Origin: an uncultured Parafilimonas sp.
GTDB taxonomy: Bacteria; Bacteroidota; Bacteroidia; Chitinophagales; Chitinophagaceae
Assembly: GCA_937892395.1 (NCBI GenBank)
Contig: CALAGJ010000061.1
Coordinates: 1-47,154 of the forward strand
Direction of reading: 5' to 3'
Length of the DNA stretch: 47,154 nt
This document shows, one piece after another, positions 18,695 through 28,261 of the stretch. Positions within the stretch are counted from its first letter, which is position 1. Each line of letters opens with the position of its first letter. Below the pieces are notes generated by a model. It saw only the letters and a program-made list of their open reading frames with translations, did no database searches and was not told the origin of the DNA. Position numbers and translations under genes: made by a program.

Positions 18695-19941
18695 TCAGAC
18701 TGATATCCATATCATTCATTTGCTTGATTGCCTGCTCCTGCGGTAGCATATCACCGAAAAGTACTGTTGATAAAACGGCTGCTGAAATTTTGGGCAATAA
18801 AAATTATCAGGCAATATGCTATGGTGGATATAGAACAAACACAAGAGATGTAACACCTACAGTAGCTGAAATAAAAGAAGATTTAAAAATATTATCTGCA
18901 TTAAACATTAAGTTATTAAGAACTTATAATGTTTTTTTACCTGAAATTAATAACTTACTTCAAGCCATTGCGGAGCTAAAAAAAGAAACAACCGATTTTG
19001 AAATGTATGTAATGATGGGGGCTTGGATTGATTGTAAAAATGCTTGGACGAATATTCCTCCAATACACTCGGAAGAAAGTGAGAAAAATGCTCTAGAAAT
19101 TGCCACCGCCGTAAAGTTGGCAAATCAATATCCTGATATTGTAAAAATTATTGCCGTTGGCAATGAAGCAATGGTAAACTGGGCAACAGGTTATTATGTA
19201 ACACCAGATATTATTTTAAAGTGGGTAACATATTTACAAACCCTGAAAAAGGAAAACAAATTGCCTAAAGATTTATGGATAACAAGTTCTGACAATTTTG
19301 CTTCCTGGGGTGGTGGTGGAAGTGAATATCATGTAACCGCATTGAACAAACTTATACAAACTGTTGACTATATATCTGTACATACCTACCCCATGCATGA
19401 TACACACTACAATCCAGCGTTTTGGGGTGTGAAAACTTCAGAGCAAAATTTGAATAAGAAAGAACAAATTGATGCTGCTATAAATCGTGCAGCACTGTAT
19501 GCAGTAGCTCAATATGACAGCGTTGTATCTTATATGAAATCAATAGGTGTACAAAAGCCCGTTCATATTGGAGAAACCGGCTGGGCATCTGTTTGCAATG
19601 AACTTTACGGCCCTAAAGGTTCCATGGCTGTGGATGAGTATAAAGCTGCACAATATTATCATTTAATGAGAGACTGGTCCAATGCAAATAATGTTAGTTG
19701 TTTTTATTTTGAAGCATTTGATGAAAGTTGGAAAAATAGTGCTAATCCAATGCACTCAGAAAATCATTTTGGTTTGATAAACATACAATCAGAGGCAAAA
19801 TATGCTCTTTGGAATATGGTTGATGAAGGTGTTTTTAAAAACTTGACTAGAAATGGTAGACCAATTTCAAAAACATACAAAGGTCTTGATAGTCTGCTTT
19901 GGATTGATGTATTAATACCCCAAAAAAAATTATTAGATTAG
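18691..19941 (+). CDS. GH17 beta-1,3-glucanase lipoprotein
   Basis: This 416-residue lipoprotein (signal peptide with LIAC, Cys15; a second Cys at 17) is a GH17-type TIM barrel. AVGNEAMV holds the acid/base Glu159 and HIGETGWAS the nucleophile Glu295, the standard GH17 pair. SVHTYPM and CFYFEAFDESWK are further family strands. It would act on beta-1,3-glucan at the cell surface or in the periplasm. It starts inside the phosphorylase stop (ATGA overlap) and is followed one base after its stop by the GH30 gene, so the three are translationally linked. By motifs (ICYGGYR, KEDLKIL) it is nearer to the cytoplasmic GH17 at 24765 than to the two GH17 domains between them. Exo- or endo-action cannot be told. 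Confidence 0.9.
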   Translation: MIRLISISFICLIACSCGSISPKSTVDKTAAEILGNKNYQAICYGGYRTNTRDVTPTVAEIKEDLKILSALNIKLLRTYNVFLPEINNLLQAIAELKKETTDFEMYVMMGAWIDCKNAWTNIPPIHSEESEKNALEIATAVKLANQYPDIVKIIAVGNEAMVNWATGYYVTPDIILKWVTYLQTLKKENKLPKDLWITSSDNFASWGGGGSEYHVTALNKLIQTVDYISVHTYPMHDTHYNPAFWGVKTSEQNLNKKEQIDAAINRAALYAVAQYDSVVSYMKSIGVQKPVHIGETGWASVCNELYGPKGSMAVDEYKAAQYYHLMRDWSNANNVSCFYFEAFDESWKNSANPMHSENHFGLINIQSEAKYALWNMVDEGVFKNLTRNGRPISKTYKGLDSLLWIDVLIPQKKLLD

Positions 19942-19942
19942 T

Positions 19943-21460
19943 ATGAAATCGACTAAAGACTTCTTCAAAAAAAATCTATCACATTTAATCATATCATTTA
20001 TCATAATGATTACAATATTGAGTTGTACAAATAATGAAAACTATAGAGTGGAAATTTTTGAAACCTCCGCAGCTGGAAATGCTTTGACACCCATAAGAGA
20101 AGAATCTACCGCTCAAAATCCAATTGAAATATCAATAAACACAAACGAAAAATTCCAAACCATAACTGGGTTTGGGGGTTCATTTACACAAGCTACAGCT
20201 ACCCTGCTCAATCAACTAAGTGAAGCCAATCGAACAAAAATTTTGGAAGCTTATTTTGGAGACGATGGTGCAAAATATTCTCTTACCAGAACACATATTA
20301 ACTCCTGCGATTTCTCCACACACCATTATGCCTATGCTACAGTACCCGGCGATACTGCCTTAAATAGTTTTACCATCGATGAAGATAGAAAAGATTTGAT
20401 ACCCATCATCAAAGAGGCGATGAAAATTTCCTCTGAAGGATTTAAAATCATTTCATCTCCATGGTCAGCACCACCTTGGATGAAAGATAATAATGATTGG
20501 CGTGGTGGTAAATTATTACCACAATACAACAATACTTGGGCTAAATATTTTGCTAAATATTTGGATGCATATAAAAAAGAAGGCATTGACATTTGGGGAA
20601 TTACAGTTGAAAATGAGCCCTTAGGTAATGGAAAGAATTGGGAAAGTATGGATTTTACTCCCGAAGAAATGACTGCCTTTGTAAAAGATTTTCTTGGGCC
20701 ATATCTTGAAAAAAATGGACATGCTGCCGTCAAGATTTTGGGCTATGATCAAAACCGTGGAGATGCATTAAAACAATGGGCCGATGTAATGTATGCAGAT
20801 GAAGCATCAGCAAAATATTTTTCAGGAATGGCAGTACATTGGTATGCTAGTACTTATGATGTATTTTCCGAATCATTGCAACATACTTATGAAAAAGCAC
20901 CACATAAATATATCATCAACACAGAGGCATGCATTGATGCTGATGTGCCACACTGGAAAGACGACAATTGGTACTGGAGTAAAGAAGCCACTGATTGGGG
21001 TTGGGATTGGGCAAGTGAAGAAGAGAAATATTTACATCCAAAATATGCACCTGTATTTCGATACGCCGGGGATATCATCGGATGCTTAAATAATAGGGTA
21101 GATGGTTGGATAGATTGGAATATGGTGTTGGATAAACAAGGAGGACCAAACTGGTTTAAAAACTGGTGTACAGCTCCTGTTATTGTAGATACTGCCACTG
21201 ATGAAGTATATTTTACTCCACTCTATTATACACTTTCACATTTTAGTAAATTCATCAGACCTGGTGCTATAAGAATTGGATATACAAATGCAGACAGTAG
21301 TTTACAAATTACTGCTGCGCAAAATCCGGATGGGTCAATAGCTGTGGTGTTGTTCAATCCGGGTGATCAAGAAAAAGCTTGTAAAATTTCCATAAACAAC
21401 CAAAGAGTGAGCACAGTAATAAGTGCAAAAGCCATTCAAACAATTGTAATAAAAAAGTAA
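19943..21460 (+). CDS. GH30 beta-glucosidase/beta-1,6-glucanase lipoprotein
   Basis: This 505-residue lipoprotein has lipobox ILSC (Cys28). The TIM barrel shows GFGGSFTQATATLL near the N-terminus, TVENEPLG with acid/base Glu225, and INTEACID with nucleophile Glu328. A C-terminal beta-sandwich (ITAAQNPDGSIAVVLFNPG) completes the GH30 fold. Family members include glucosylceramidase-like beta-glucosidases and beta-1,6-glucanases. In a laminarin-type locus, removal of beta-1,6 branches or cleavage of beta-1,6-glucan (pustulan-like or fungal wall) is the natural role. It acts outside the cytoplasm with the GH16 and GH17 lipoproteins. It lies one base after the GH17 gene and 27 bases before the MFS fusion. 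Confidence 0.9.
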   Translation: MKSTKDFFKKNLSHLIISFIIMITILSCTNNENYRVEIFETSAAGNALTPIREESTAQNPIEISINTNEKFQTITGFGGSFTQATATLLNQLSEANRTKILEAYFGDDGAKYSLTRTHINSCDFSTHHYAYATVPGDTALNSFTIDEDRKDLIPIIKEAMKISSEGFKIISSPWSAPPWMKDNNDWRGGKLLPQYNNTWAKYFAKYLDAYKKEGIDIWGITVENEPLGNGKNWESMDFTPEEMTAFVKDFLGPYLEKNGHAAVKILGYDQNRGDALKQWADVMYADEASAKYFSGMAVHWYASTYDVFSESLQHTYEKAPHKYIINTEACIDADVPHWKDDNWYWSKEATDWGWDWASEEEKYLHPKYAPVFRYAGDIIGCLNNRVDGWIDWNMVLDKQGGPNWFKNWCTAPVIVDTATDEVYFTPLYYTLSHFSKFIRPGAIRIGYTNADSSLQITAAQNPDGSIAVVLFNPGDQEKACKISINNQRVSTVISAKAIQTIVIKK

Positions 21461-21487
21461 TTTTAAATCAACTAAAATTTCAGTTAT

Positions 21488-23851
21488 ATGAGTAATACTA
21501 GCAATATCAAGCAAGTGCCAATAGGTCAAAAAATAGCTTTTGGCTTAGGTATGCTTGCCAATCAAATGTTTCCAGCAGCGCTGGGGATTTTCACTGTTAT
21601 ATTAGTTGAAAAATTAGGTTTTAGTGGACTATTACTTGGTTTGACCTATTTCATACCAAAATTTTATGACGCCTTATTAGATCTTATCATGGGATATGTG
21701 AGTGATAATACAAAATCAAAATGGGGTAGAAGAAGACAATATGTATTGGCAGGTGCTATTATTCTGGGAATTTCGTTTGCATTCATGTGGCAGCTATATG
21801 CAGAAGATGGAGTTACTTATAATTTTATTTACTTTTTAGGTGTTTCATTAATTTTCTATACTGGCCTTACCATCTTTAGTATTCCTTATGTAGCTATGGG
21901 ATATGAAATGAGTGAAGATTTTCATGAGCGGACCAGTATTATGGCTACATCTCAGCTTATAGGGCAATTAGCCTGGGTTATTGCACCGTGGTTTTGGGTA
22001 ATTATGGCCGACACGAGTTTGTTTCCTTCCAGCGATTCTGCTGTTAGAAGCCTTTCAATATATGTTGCAATTGGTTGTGCCATTCTAGCAGCTATTCCCG
22101 CATTCTTTATTCCCAGCAAATCCACATTACATGAAAACTATAGTCCAATTGATTTGAAAGGCATACTAAATAGTTTTGGAGAAATAAAAGAGGGGCTAAA
22201 AGCTTCCGTTGAAATAAAACCGTTTAGGAAAATTTGTATTGCAACTTTTTTAATTTTTAATGCTTTTCAAACCACTGCCGGCTTTTCTTACTTTATTATA
22301 AAATATTATTTGTTTAAAGGAAATGAAAATGGCTTTGGATTATGGCCAACATTATTTGGAAGTGTAGGCGCCATAATTACTACACTTTTGGTAATACCAA
22401 TTGTAGCCAGAATGTCTAAAAAAATTGGAAAAAAGAAAGCCTTCCTTTTTTCACAAGGCATATCAATCTTCGGTTATATTTTATTGTATCTGCTTTTTGT
22501 ACCGGGCAAACCTTATCTGTTTCTTTTTGCATTACCTTTCTTTTCTTTTGGAATAGGTAGTTTGTTTACATTAATGATGTCAATGACATCAGATGTAATT
22601 GATATAGACGAGTTAAATACGGGCAAAAGAAGAGAAGGAAGTTTGGGTGCCATTTATTGGTGGATGGTAAAGTTTGGAACTGCAGTTGCCGGTTTATTAA
22701 GTGGTTTAATTCTTTCTCTGGTAGCTTTTAAATCGAACGCTGCTACACAAACTGAAGAAACCATGTTTTGGCTAAGAATTTTCTTTGTAGGCATTCCAAT
22801 AATAGGTACACTCACTGCTATTTGGGCCATGAAAGATTATGACATTGATGAAACTAAAGCATTAGAAGTAAGGGATCTTATAGCCAAAAGAAAAGCACCA
22901 AAGCCAAGTGGTTCCGGAATAAACAGTGTGTTTGCTGGTATTGATTTAAAGGGCTTATCCAAATTAAAATTACTCGAAAAATATCCCACCTATTTTAATA
23001 CGGGAATTGATATTGACGTTTTAGGCAAGGAAGCAATACTTGAAAAATTCAAGGAGACTTTTGAAAAAAAGATGCATGGCATTTGTTTCACCCCCTATTC
23101 TGAAAACCAAAATCCAGATGATGCAATTACTGAGGAGCAAATAGAAAAAAGACTTAAAGTACTTGCAGATCATACATCATGGATACGCGTATTCTCCTCT
23201 ACAAATGGGCATGAAATGATACCCAAAATGGCAAAGCAAATGGGTTTAAAAGTAATGATGGGTGCATGGATTGGAAAAGACAGTGAAAAAAATAACCTTG
23301 AAATAACTTCATTGATTCGTCTTCTAAAAGAAGGGAATGTGGATATTGCCTGTGTAGGAAATGAAGTGTTGTTCAGAGGTGATCAAAACGAAGAGACAAT
23401 ATTGAATTACATCAGGCATGTGAAAAATAATGCTATGGGAGTTCCCGTGTGTTATGTTGATATTTACAATGAATACATCAACCATCCAAAACTGGTAGAG
23501 GCAACAGATAAAGTACTCATTAATGGTTATCCTTTTTGGGAAGGAGCCAACATTGAACATGCAGGATTATACTTGCAAGAAATGTACAATAAAACAAAAG
23601 CCATCTCAAACGGTAAAGAGATAATGATTACAGAAACAGGATGGCCGAGTAAAGGTGATGTATCTGGAGAAGCTGTGCCAAACGAAACCAATCAAATGCT
23701 TTACTTTGTGGAATCACAAACATGGGCAGCTCATGCCGAAATAAAAATGTTTTATTTCTCCTCATTTGATGAGGCTTGGAAAATGCATGATGAAGGTTGG
23801 GCTGGAACCTCATGGGGGCTGTGGGATGAAAATGAAAAATTAAAATATTAA
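21488..23851 (+). CDS. GPH-family sugar symporter fused to a GH17 domain
   Basis: This 787-residue protein joins two functions. Residues about 10-450 are a glycoside-pentoside-hexuronide:cation symporter (MFS clan), with DALLDLIMGYVSDNTKSKWG after the second helix and MTSDVIDIDELNTGKRREGS in the second half. After a Lys/Pro/Ser/Gly linker (about 450-500), residues 500-787 form a GH17 barrel: CVGNEVLF with acid/base Glu626 and MITETGWPS with nucleophile Glu716. GPH symporters have cytoplasmic termini, so the hydrolase should face the cytoplasm and meet the imported oligosaccharide. The GH17 part is a close paralogue of the next gene, so a duplication and fusion is likely. There is no frameshift at the join: one continuous frame with its own linker. 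Confidence 0.88.
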   Translation: MSNTSNIKQVPIGQKIAFGLGMLANQMFPAALGIFTVILVEKLGFSGLLLGLTYFIPKFYDALLDLIMGYVSDNTKSKWGRRRQYVLAGAIILGISFAFMWQLYAEDGVTYNFIYFLGVSLIFYTGLTIFSIPYVAMGYEMSEDFHERTSIMATSQLIGQLAWVIAPWFWVIMADTSLFPSSDSAVRSLSIYVAIGCAILAAIPAFFIPSKSTLHENYSPIDLKGILNSFGEIKEGLKASVEIKPFRKICIATFLIFNAFQTTAGFSYFIIKYYLFKGNENGFGLWPTLFGSVGAIITTLLVIPIVARMSKKIGKKKAFLFSQGISIFGYILLYLLFVPGKPYLFLFALPFFSFGIGSLFTLMMSMTSDVIDIDELNTGKRREGSLGAIYWWMVKFGTAVAGLLSGLILSLVAFKSNAATQTEETMFWLRIFFVGIPIIGTLTAIWAMKDYDIDETKALEVRDLIAKRKAPKPSGSGINSVFAGIDLKGLSKLKLLEKYPTYFNTGIDIDVLGKEAILEKFKETFEKKMHGICFTPYSENQNPDDAITEEQIEKRLKVLADHTSWIRVFSSTNGHEMIPKMAKQMGLKVMMGAWIGKDSEKNNLEITSLIRLLKEGNVDIACVGNEVLFRGDQNEETILNYIRHVKNNAMGVPVCYVDIYNEYINHPKLVEATDKVLINGYPFWEGANIEHAGLYLQEMYNKTKAISNGKEIMITETGWPSKGDVSGEAVPNETNQMLYFVESQTWAAHAEIKMFYFSSFDEAWKMHDEGWAGTSWGLWDENEKLKY

Positions 23852-23865
23852 ATCAACACATATAT

Positions 23866-24762
23866 ATGTCATTTAGAAAAGAAAACATATTATCACTTCG
23901 GCCAGATTCGGCAAGTAGTTATGTAGCCGGTGAATCTGAAGAAACACTAAAAGATTTATTTGCCGAAATACTGCAAAATGGTGTACACGGATTTTGTTTC
24001 AGTCTCTATGAAGATGGACAAAAACCCGGTGATATCATATCCGAAGCTCAGGTGCGTCGTCGTATGAATATATTAAAACCACACACTAAATGGATTCGTT
24101 CATTTTCTTGCACAGAAGGCAATGAATGGATACCCCGCATTGCTAAAGAAATGGGTATTAAAACATTGGTGGGTGCATGGCTTGGCAATGATCCTGAAAT
24201 TAATAAAAGAGAAATTGATGGATTGCTTCAGTTGGCCAAAGAAGGCTTGGTAGATATAGCTGCCGTAGGCAATGAAGTAATGTATAGAAAAGATCTTACA
24301 GAAGATGAATTACTCGAATTTATACACCATGTAAAAGCTGAAATACCACATATACCTGTTGGCTATGTAGATGCTTATTATGAGTTTTCGCATAGGCATA
24401 GAATTACAGAAGCCTGTGATGTGATACTCTGCAATTGTTATCCATTCTGGGAAGGTTGCCCTTTTGAGAATTCATTGGACTATATGAAACAAATGTATTA
24501 CCAAGCCAAAGCAGCAGCCAATGGCAAAGAAGTAATCATTACAGAAACCGGCTGGCCTAGTATGGGCGAAACACTCAAAGGTTCTGTTCCTTCAGAAAAA
24601 AGTTCAAGAGATTATTTTATAAACACACAGTTATGGTCAGCAAATGACAATATACCAACATTCTACTTTTCATCTTTTGATGAATCATGGAAAGTGGGTG
24701 CAGAAGGTGTTGTAGGCGCCTACTGGGGCATTTGGGATAAGCATGAAAAATTGAAATACTAA
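23866..24762 (+). CDS. Cytoplasmic GH17 beta-glucanase (paralogue of the MFS-fused domain)
   Basis: This 298-residue single-domain GH17 has no signal peptide. Catalytic residues are Glu137 (AVGNEVMY) and Glu227 (IITETGWPS). It matches the GH17 part of the preceding fusion along its length, sharing HGxCF near the start, GAWxGxDxExN, GYPFWEG-like strands and ETGWPS, so they arose by tandem duplication. It lacks a sorting signal and sits 14 bases after a transporter fusion, so cytoplasmic action on imported beta-1,3-oligosaccharides is likely. Hydrolysis is the default; some GH17 enzymes are transglycosylases, and the sequence alone does not decide. Confidence 0.88.
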   Translation: MSFRKENILSLRPDSASSYVAGESEETLKDLFAEILQNGVHGFCFSLYEDGQKPGDIISEAQVRRRMNILKPHTKWIRSFSCTEGNEWIPRIAKEMGIKTLVGAWLGNDPEINKREIDGLLQLAKEGLVDIAAVGNEVMYRKDLTEDELLEFIHHVKAEIPHIPVGYVDAYYEFSHRHRITEACDVILCNCYPFWEGCPFENSLDYMKQMYYQAKAAANGKEVIITETGWPSMGETLKGSVPSEKSSRDYFINTQLWSANDNIPTFYFSSFDESWKVGAEGVVGAYWGIWDKHEKLKY

Positions 24763-24764
24763 GC

Positions 24765-25706
24765 ATGAATTTTTTTGATCAATATGAGCTTTTGCCTGGC
24801 AAAGCAATTTGTTATTCAGGATTTAGAGATGGACAACACCCAGGCAATGTTTACCCTTCTTATGAAGAGGTAAAAGAAGATTTGATATTATTACAAAAAG
24901 ATTGGAAATATCTTCGATTATATGATTGCGATACACATGCAAAAACTGTTTTAGATGTAATCCAAAAAGAGCAACTTGATTTTAAAATAATGCTTGGTGC
25001 ATATATAGAAGCTGAAATGAATAATTTCGGATGCCCTTGGGGTGGTGGTGTGTATGATGAAAAACAATTAGAAAAAAATGCTAACCGCAATGAGCAAAAA
25101 ATTAAACAACTCATTCAATTTGCGAATCAATTTCCTGAAACCATTTTCTCATTATCAGTGGGCAATGAAGCCTGTGTAGATTGGACAGATCATTTTGTAC
25201 CGGTAGCAAAAGTTGCAGAATATGCTAAAATCGTAAAGCAATCTGCCAAGCAGCCCGTTACATTTTGTGAAAACTATTTACCTTGGATCAATCAGTTGAA
25301 ACCTGTTATTGATGCTTTCGATTTTATATCCATACATACTTATCCGGTATGGGAGTACAAGCATATTCATGAATCTATAGAATATACAAAGCAAAATTAT
25401 TACGCAGTAGCAAACCAGTTCCCCAATAAAATTGTTACTATAACAGAAGCAGGATGGGCCACCAATTCAAATGGAAGGGGCATAAATCCTGAGCATGTGA
25501 ATGAAGAAAATCAAAAAATATATTTTGAAGATTTGATGGAATGGAGTGAAAAGGAAAATATATTAACTTGTTTTTTTGAAGCATTTGATGAACCCTGGAA
25601 AGGTTCAAATCATCCTTTAGAGCCAGAAAAACATTGGGGTTTATTTAGAGAAGACCGCACCCCAAAATTAACCATGCAATCTAGACAAGTCCTCACAACA
25701 AATTAA
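24765..25706 (+). CDS. Cytoplasmic GH17-family beta-glucanase, second subgroup
   Basis: This 313-residue protein has no signal peptide and a GH17-type barrel. SVGNEACV gives Glu135 and TITEAGWAT gives Glu228, with Ala replacing the usual Thr after the nucleophile. It resembles the GH17 lipoprotein at 18691 more than its direct neighbour (shared ICYSGFR / ICYGGYR, KEDL, FEAFDE-W-K). The locus thus carries two GH17 subgroups, each with a membrane-linked and a soluble form. It begins two bases after the previous stop, so it is translationally coupled. It likely works on imported oligosaccharides beside the phosphorylase. Confidence 0.87.
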   Translation: MNFFDQYELLPGKAICYSGFRDGQHPGNVYPSYEEVKEDLILLQKDWKYLRLYDCDTHAKTVLDVIQKEQLDFKIMLGAYIEAEMNNFGCPWGGGVYDEKQLEKNANRNEQKIKQLIQFANQFPETIFSLSVGNEACVDWTDHFVPVAKVAEYAKIVKQSAKQPVTFCENYLPWINQLKPVIDAFDFISIHTYPVWEYKHIHESIEYTKQNYYAVANQFPNKIVTITEAGWATNSNGRGINPEHVNEENQKIYFEDLMEWSEKENILTCFFEAFDEPWKGSNHPLEPEKHWGLFREDRTPKLTMQSRQVLTTN

Positions 25707-25848
25707 ATAAAACTCATGACTTTTTTTACTACAACAGAAGCATGTGAATGCTTAGAGAAAATCGGAAAACATCCGCCCTGATTATTATTTTGGTATCAAC
25801 ATACCCGCTGCACTTAAAAACGTTTTTCCACTATTTAAAATATAAACA

Positions 25849-28197
25849 ATGTTTAAAAAATTTACAAGTATCCTTAGCCTTCTGATATTTGCTTTATCAG
25901 CAAATGCACAGTTGGTTGTGTTTTCGGATGATTACGCCCCCGGCGTTACATTCACAGCTTTTGGTGGCTCCACCAATACCCTTTCTATTGACAATAGTCA
26001 AAGCCACACTGGTACATCTTCGCTGAAAATTCCAGTTACATCAGGCTATACCGGTGGTGCTTTGGTTTCTGCTACGCCTACTAATTTAAGCAGTTATACA
26101 GCCCTTACATTTTGGGCAAAAAATGACAATCCTGCTTTTAAATTGGATGTTGCAGGTATTGCCAATAATGCTGCTACAACGGTGTATGCACTAGAACGTA
26201 ATGGAGTTGTATTGTCAAGTACATGGACTAAGTATTATATACCCATTCCAGTTTCATCATTACTTACAGCAGAAACAGGTTTATTCCATTTTGCTGAAGG
26301 TGCTGGAGAGGGTGCATATAATATCTGGATTGATGATATACAGTATGAAAATGTATCTAGTGCTATATTAGGTACACCTACCGCGGCATTTGCTACAGAA
26401 GAGATTACGAAAGCAATAGGTCAAAACTTTAATGCAAATGGTACTGTTACTACATATCCTATTGTCACTGAAGGTGCTATGCAAACTGCAAGACCATATT
26501 TTACATGGATGAGCTCTAATAATGCTGTTGCTACTATAGATAATCAAGGTATAGGTACAGCGGTAACACAAGGTACAGCAACCATAACAGCCAAACTTGG
26601 AAGCATTGCAGCAGCTGGTACCCTAACTGTAAATGTTACTGCTCAATTAGCTGAACCAACAACTGCTGCCCCTACACCACCTGCAAGAAATGCAAGTGAT
26701 GTAATCTCATTATTTAGTAATTCATACAGCAATAATCCGGTTGACACATGGTCCACAGGTTGGAGTAGTGGTAATCACAAATACACAGAACTCCAGATAT
26801 CAGGAAATGATACAAAAAAATATGAGCTTTATCATTTTGCGGGTGTAGAATTCTTTGGTACTCCGGTAGATGCTACTAACATGGAGTTTATGCATTTGGA
26901 TGTATGGACGCCAAATGGCGCTAGTCTCGATGTAAGGCTTGTAGATTTTTCGGGAGTAAGTCCAACAGAAGCCACAGTGTCAAATCCTACTGATAAAAGT
27001 AAATGGGTAAGTTTAGACATTCCATTGAGTAGCTTTACCACTCTTGGTTCAAGGTCTAAATTATCACAAATGCTTTTTGTTGTAGAAGTAGGTAAAAATT
27101 ATACTTACTATGTAGATAATATTTATTTCTACAAAGGTGGTGGCTCGGTGGGTAATGAACCAACTGAGGCTGCACCTACACCAACCGCTAATTCAGAAGG
27201 TGTTATTTCATTGTTTAGTAATGCTTACACAAATGTACCAGTAGATACATGGTCAGCACCATGGGATAATGCAGATGTAGCAGATGTACAAGTAGCAGGC
27301 AACGATACAAAGAAATATACCAACCTTGTTTTTGCAGGTATTGAATTTACTACAAATCCAATTGATGCAAGTACTATGGATTATTATCATGTGGATATTT
27401 GGACTCCTGATGCTACTACTTTTAAAATCAAATTAGTTGATTTTGGTGCTGATGGTGCTTTTGCAGGTGGTGATGATACTGAATCTGAATTAACATTTAC
27501 TCCTGCACTCAATCAGTGGGTAAGTTATGATATACCAATGAGTGATTTTACAGGATTGGCTTCAAGATCACATCTTGCTCAAATGATATTCGTAGCTTCT
27601 ACAAGCACAGTGTATGTGGACAATGTTTATTTCTATAATAAACTTTTACCTGTAAGCTTTAATAGTTTTAATGTAAGTAAGCAAGGAAATACTACTCTAT
27701 TAAAATGGAGTACTGCTACTGAAATAAACAATAAAGGATTTGCAGTAGAAAGAAGCACAGATGGCAATAATTGGAAAGAAATATTATTTATACAATCAAA
27801 AGTTGTAAACAGTACTTCAACAAATAATTATACAGCTACTGATGCTTTACCATTACAAGGCAAAAACTATTATCGCATTAAGCAAGTGGATCTTGATGGC
27901 AAATCTACCATCACAAAAGTTGAAAGTGTAAACTTCGACAAAGTTGCCTCTATTTTTTCTGTATATCCAAACCCGGTTAAGAATATCATCAATATTAAAC
28001 TGGGCCAAATACAAAATAACGCAGCCAGCTATTACTTGCTGAGCAGTGATGGAAAAGTAGTACTTCGTGGAAGTTTTGATAAGATATTGTCACTTACAAA
28101 CCAAACTTTAAATGTGAGCAATTTGGCTCATGGTTCTTATATCATGACAATTGCTGATGGTAGTCAAAAACAAACAATGACAATTCTTATCAACTAA
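25849..28197 (+). CDS. T9SS-secreted modular glycan-binding protein
   Basis: This 782-residue protein has a signal peptide ending ALSANAQ. Domains: an N-terminal galactose-binding-like sandwich (about 22-170, ending YNIWIDDIQYEN), an Ig-like group 2 domain (about 178-265), two copies of an about 160-residue module (about 270-432 and 437-605; both start with an APTP linker and DVISLFSNSYSNNPVDTW or VISLFSNAYTNVPVDTW and end with YYVDNIYFYK or VYVDNVYFYN), a fibronectin-like segment (LLPVSFNSFNVSKQGNTTLL on) and a C-terminal T9SS type A sorting domain (SVYPNPVKNIINIKLGQ to TILIN). It mirrors the lipoprotein at 12396, but is exported by the type IX system. No catalytic residues are visible. It probably binds the glucan at or beyond the cell surface. 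It is 142 bases after the last GH17 gene and before the terminator. Confidence 0.82.
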   Translation: MFKKFTSILSLLIFALSANAQLVVFSDDYAPGVTFTAFGGSTNTLSIDNSQSHTGTSSLKIPVTSGYTGGALVSATPTNLSSYTALTFWAKNDNPAFKLDVAGIANNAATTVYALERNGVVLSSTWTKYYIPIPVSSLLTAETGLFHFAEGAGEGAYNIWIDDIQYENVSSAILGTPTAAFATEEITKAIGQNFNANGTVTTYPIVTEGAMQTARPYFTWMSSNNAVATIDNQGIGTAVTQGTATITAKLGSIAAAGTLTVNVTAQLAEPTTAAPTPPARNASDVISLFSNSYSNNPVDTWSTGWSSGNHKYTELQISGNDTKKYELYHFAGVEFFGTPVDATNMEFMHLDVWTPNGASLDVRLVDFSGVSPTEATVSNPTDKSKWVSLDIPLSSFTTLGSRSKLSQMLFVVEVGKNYTYYVDNIYFYKGGGSVGNEPTEAAPTPTANSEGVISLFSNAYTNVPVDTWSAPWDNADVADVQVAGNDTKKYTNLVFAGIEFTTNPIDASTMDYYHVDIWTPDATTFKIKLVDFGADGAFAGGDDTESELTFTPALNQWVSYDIPMSDFTGLASRSHLAQMIFVASTSTVYVDNVYFYNKLLPVSFNSFNVSKQGNTTLLKWSTATEINNKGFAVERSTDGNNWKEILFIQSKVVNSTSTNNYTATDALPLQGKNYYRIKQVDLDGKSTITKVESVNFDKVASIFSVYPNPVKNIINIKLGQIQNNAASYYLLSSDGKVVLRGSFDKILSLTNQTLNVSNLAHGSYIMTIADGSQKQTMTILIN

Positions 28198-28261
28198 AAT
28201 TGATCATAGAAATTACCAAGTCACGGTAAAAAATATTGCTGAATTTAGTTAGCAGATATTT

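Noticed and set aside
25717..25782. 21-codon small frame with two cysteines between the last GH17 gene and the T9SS protein gene
   Set aside because: Too short, with no start signal or known relative; an overlapping 6-bp inverted repeat (25739-25754) has no T-run.
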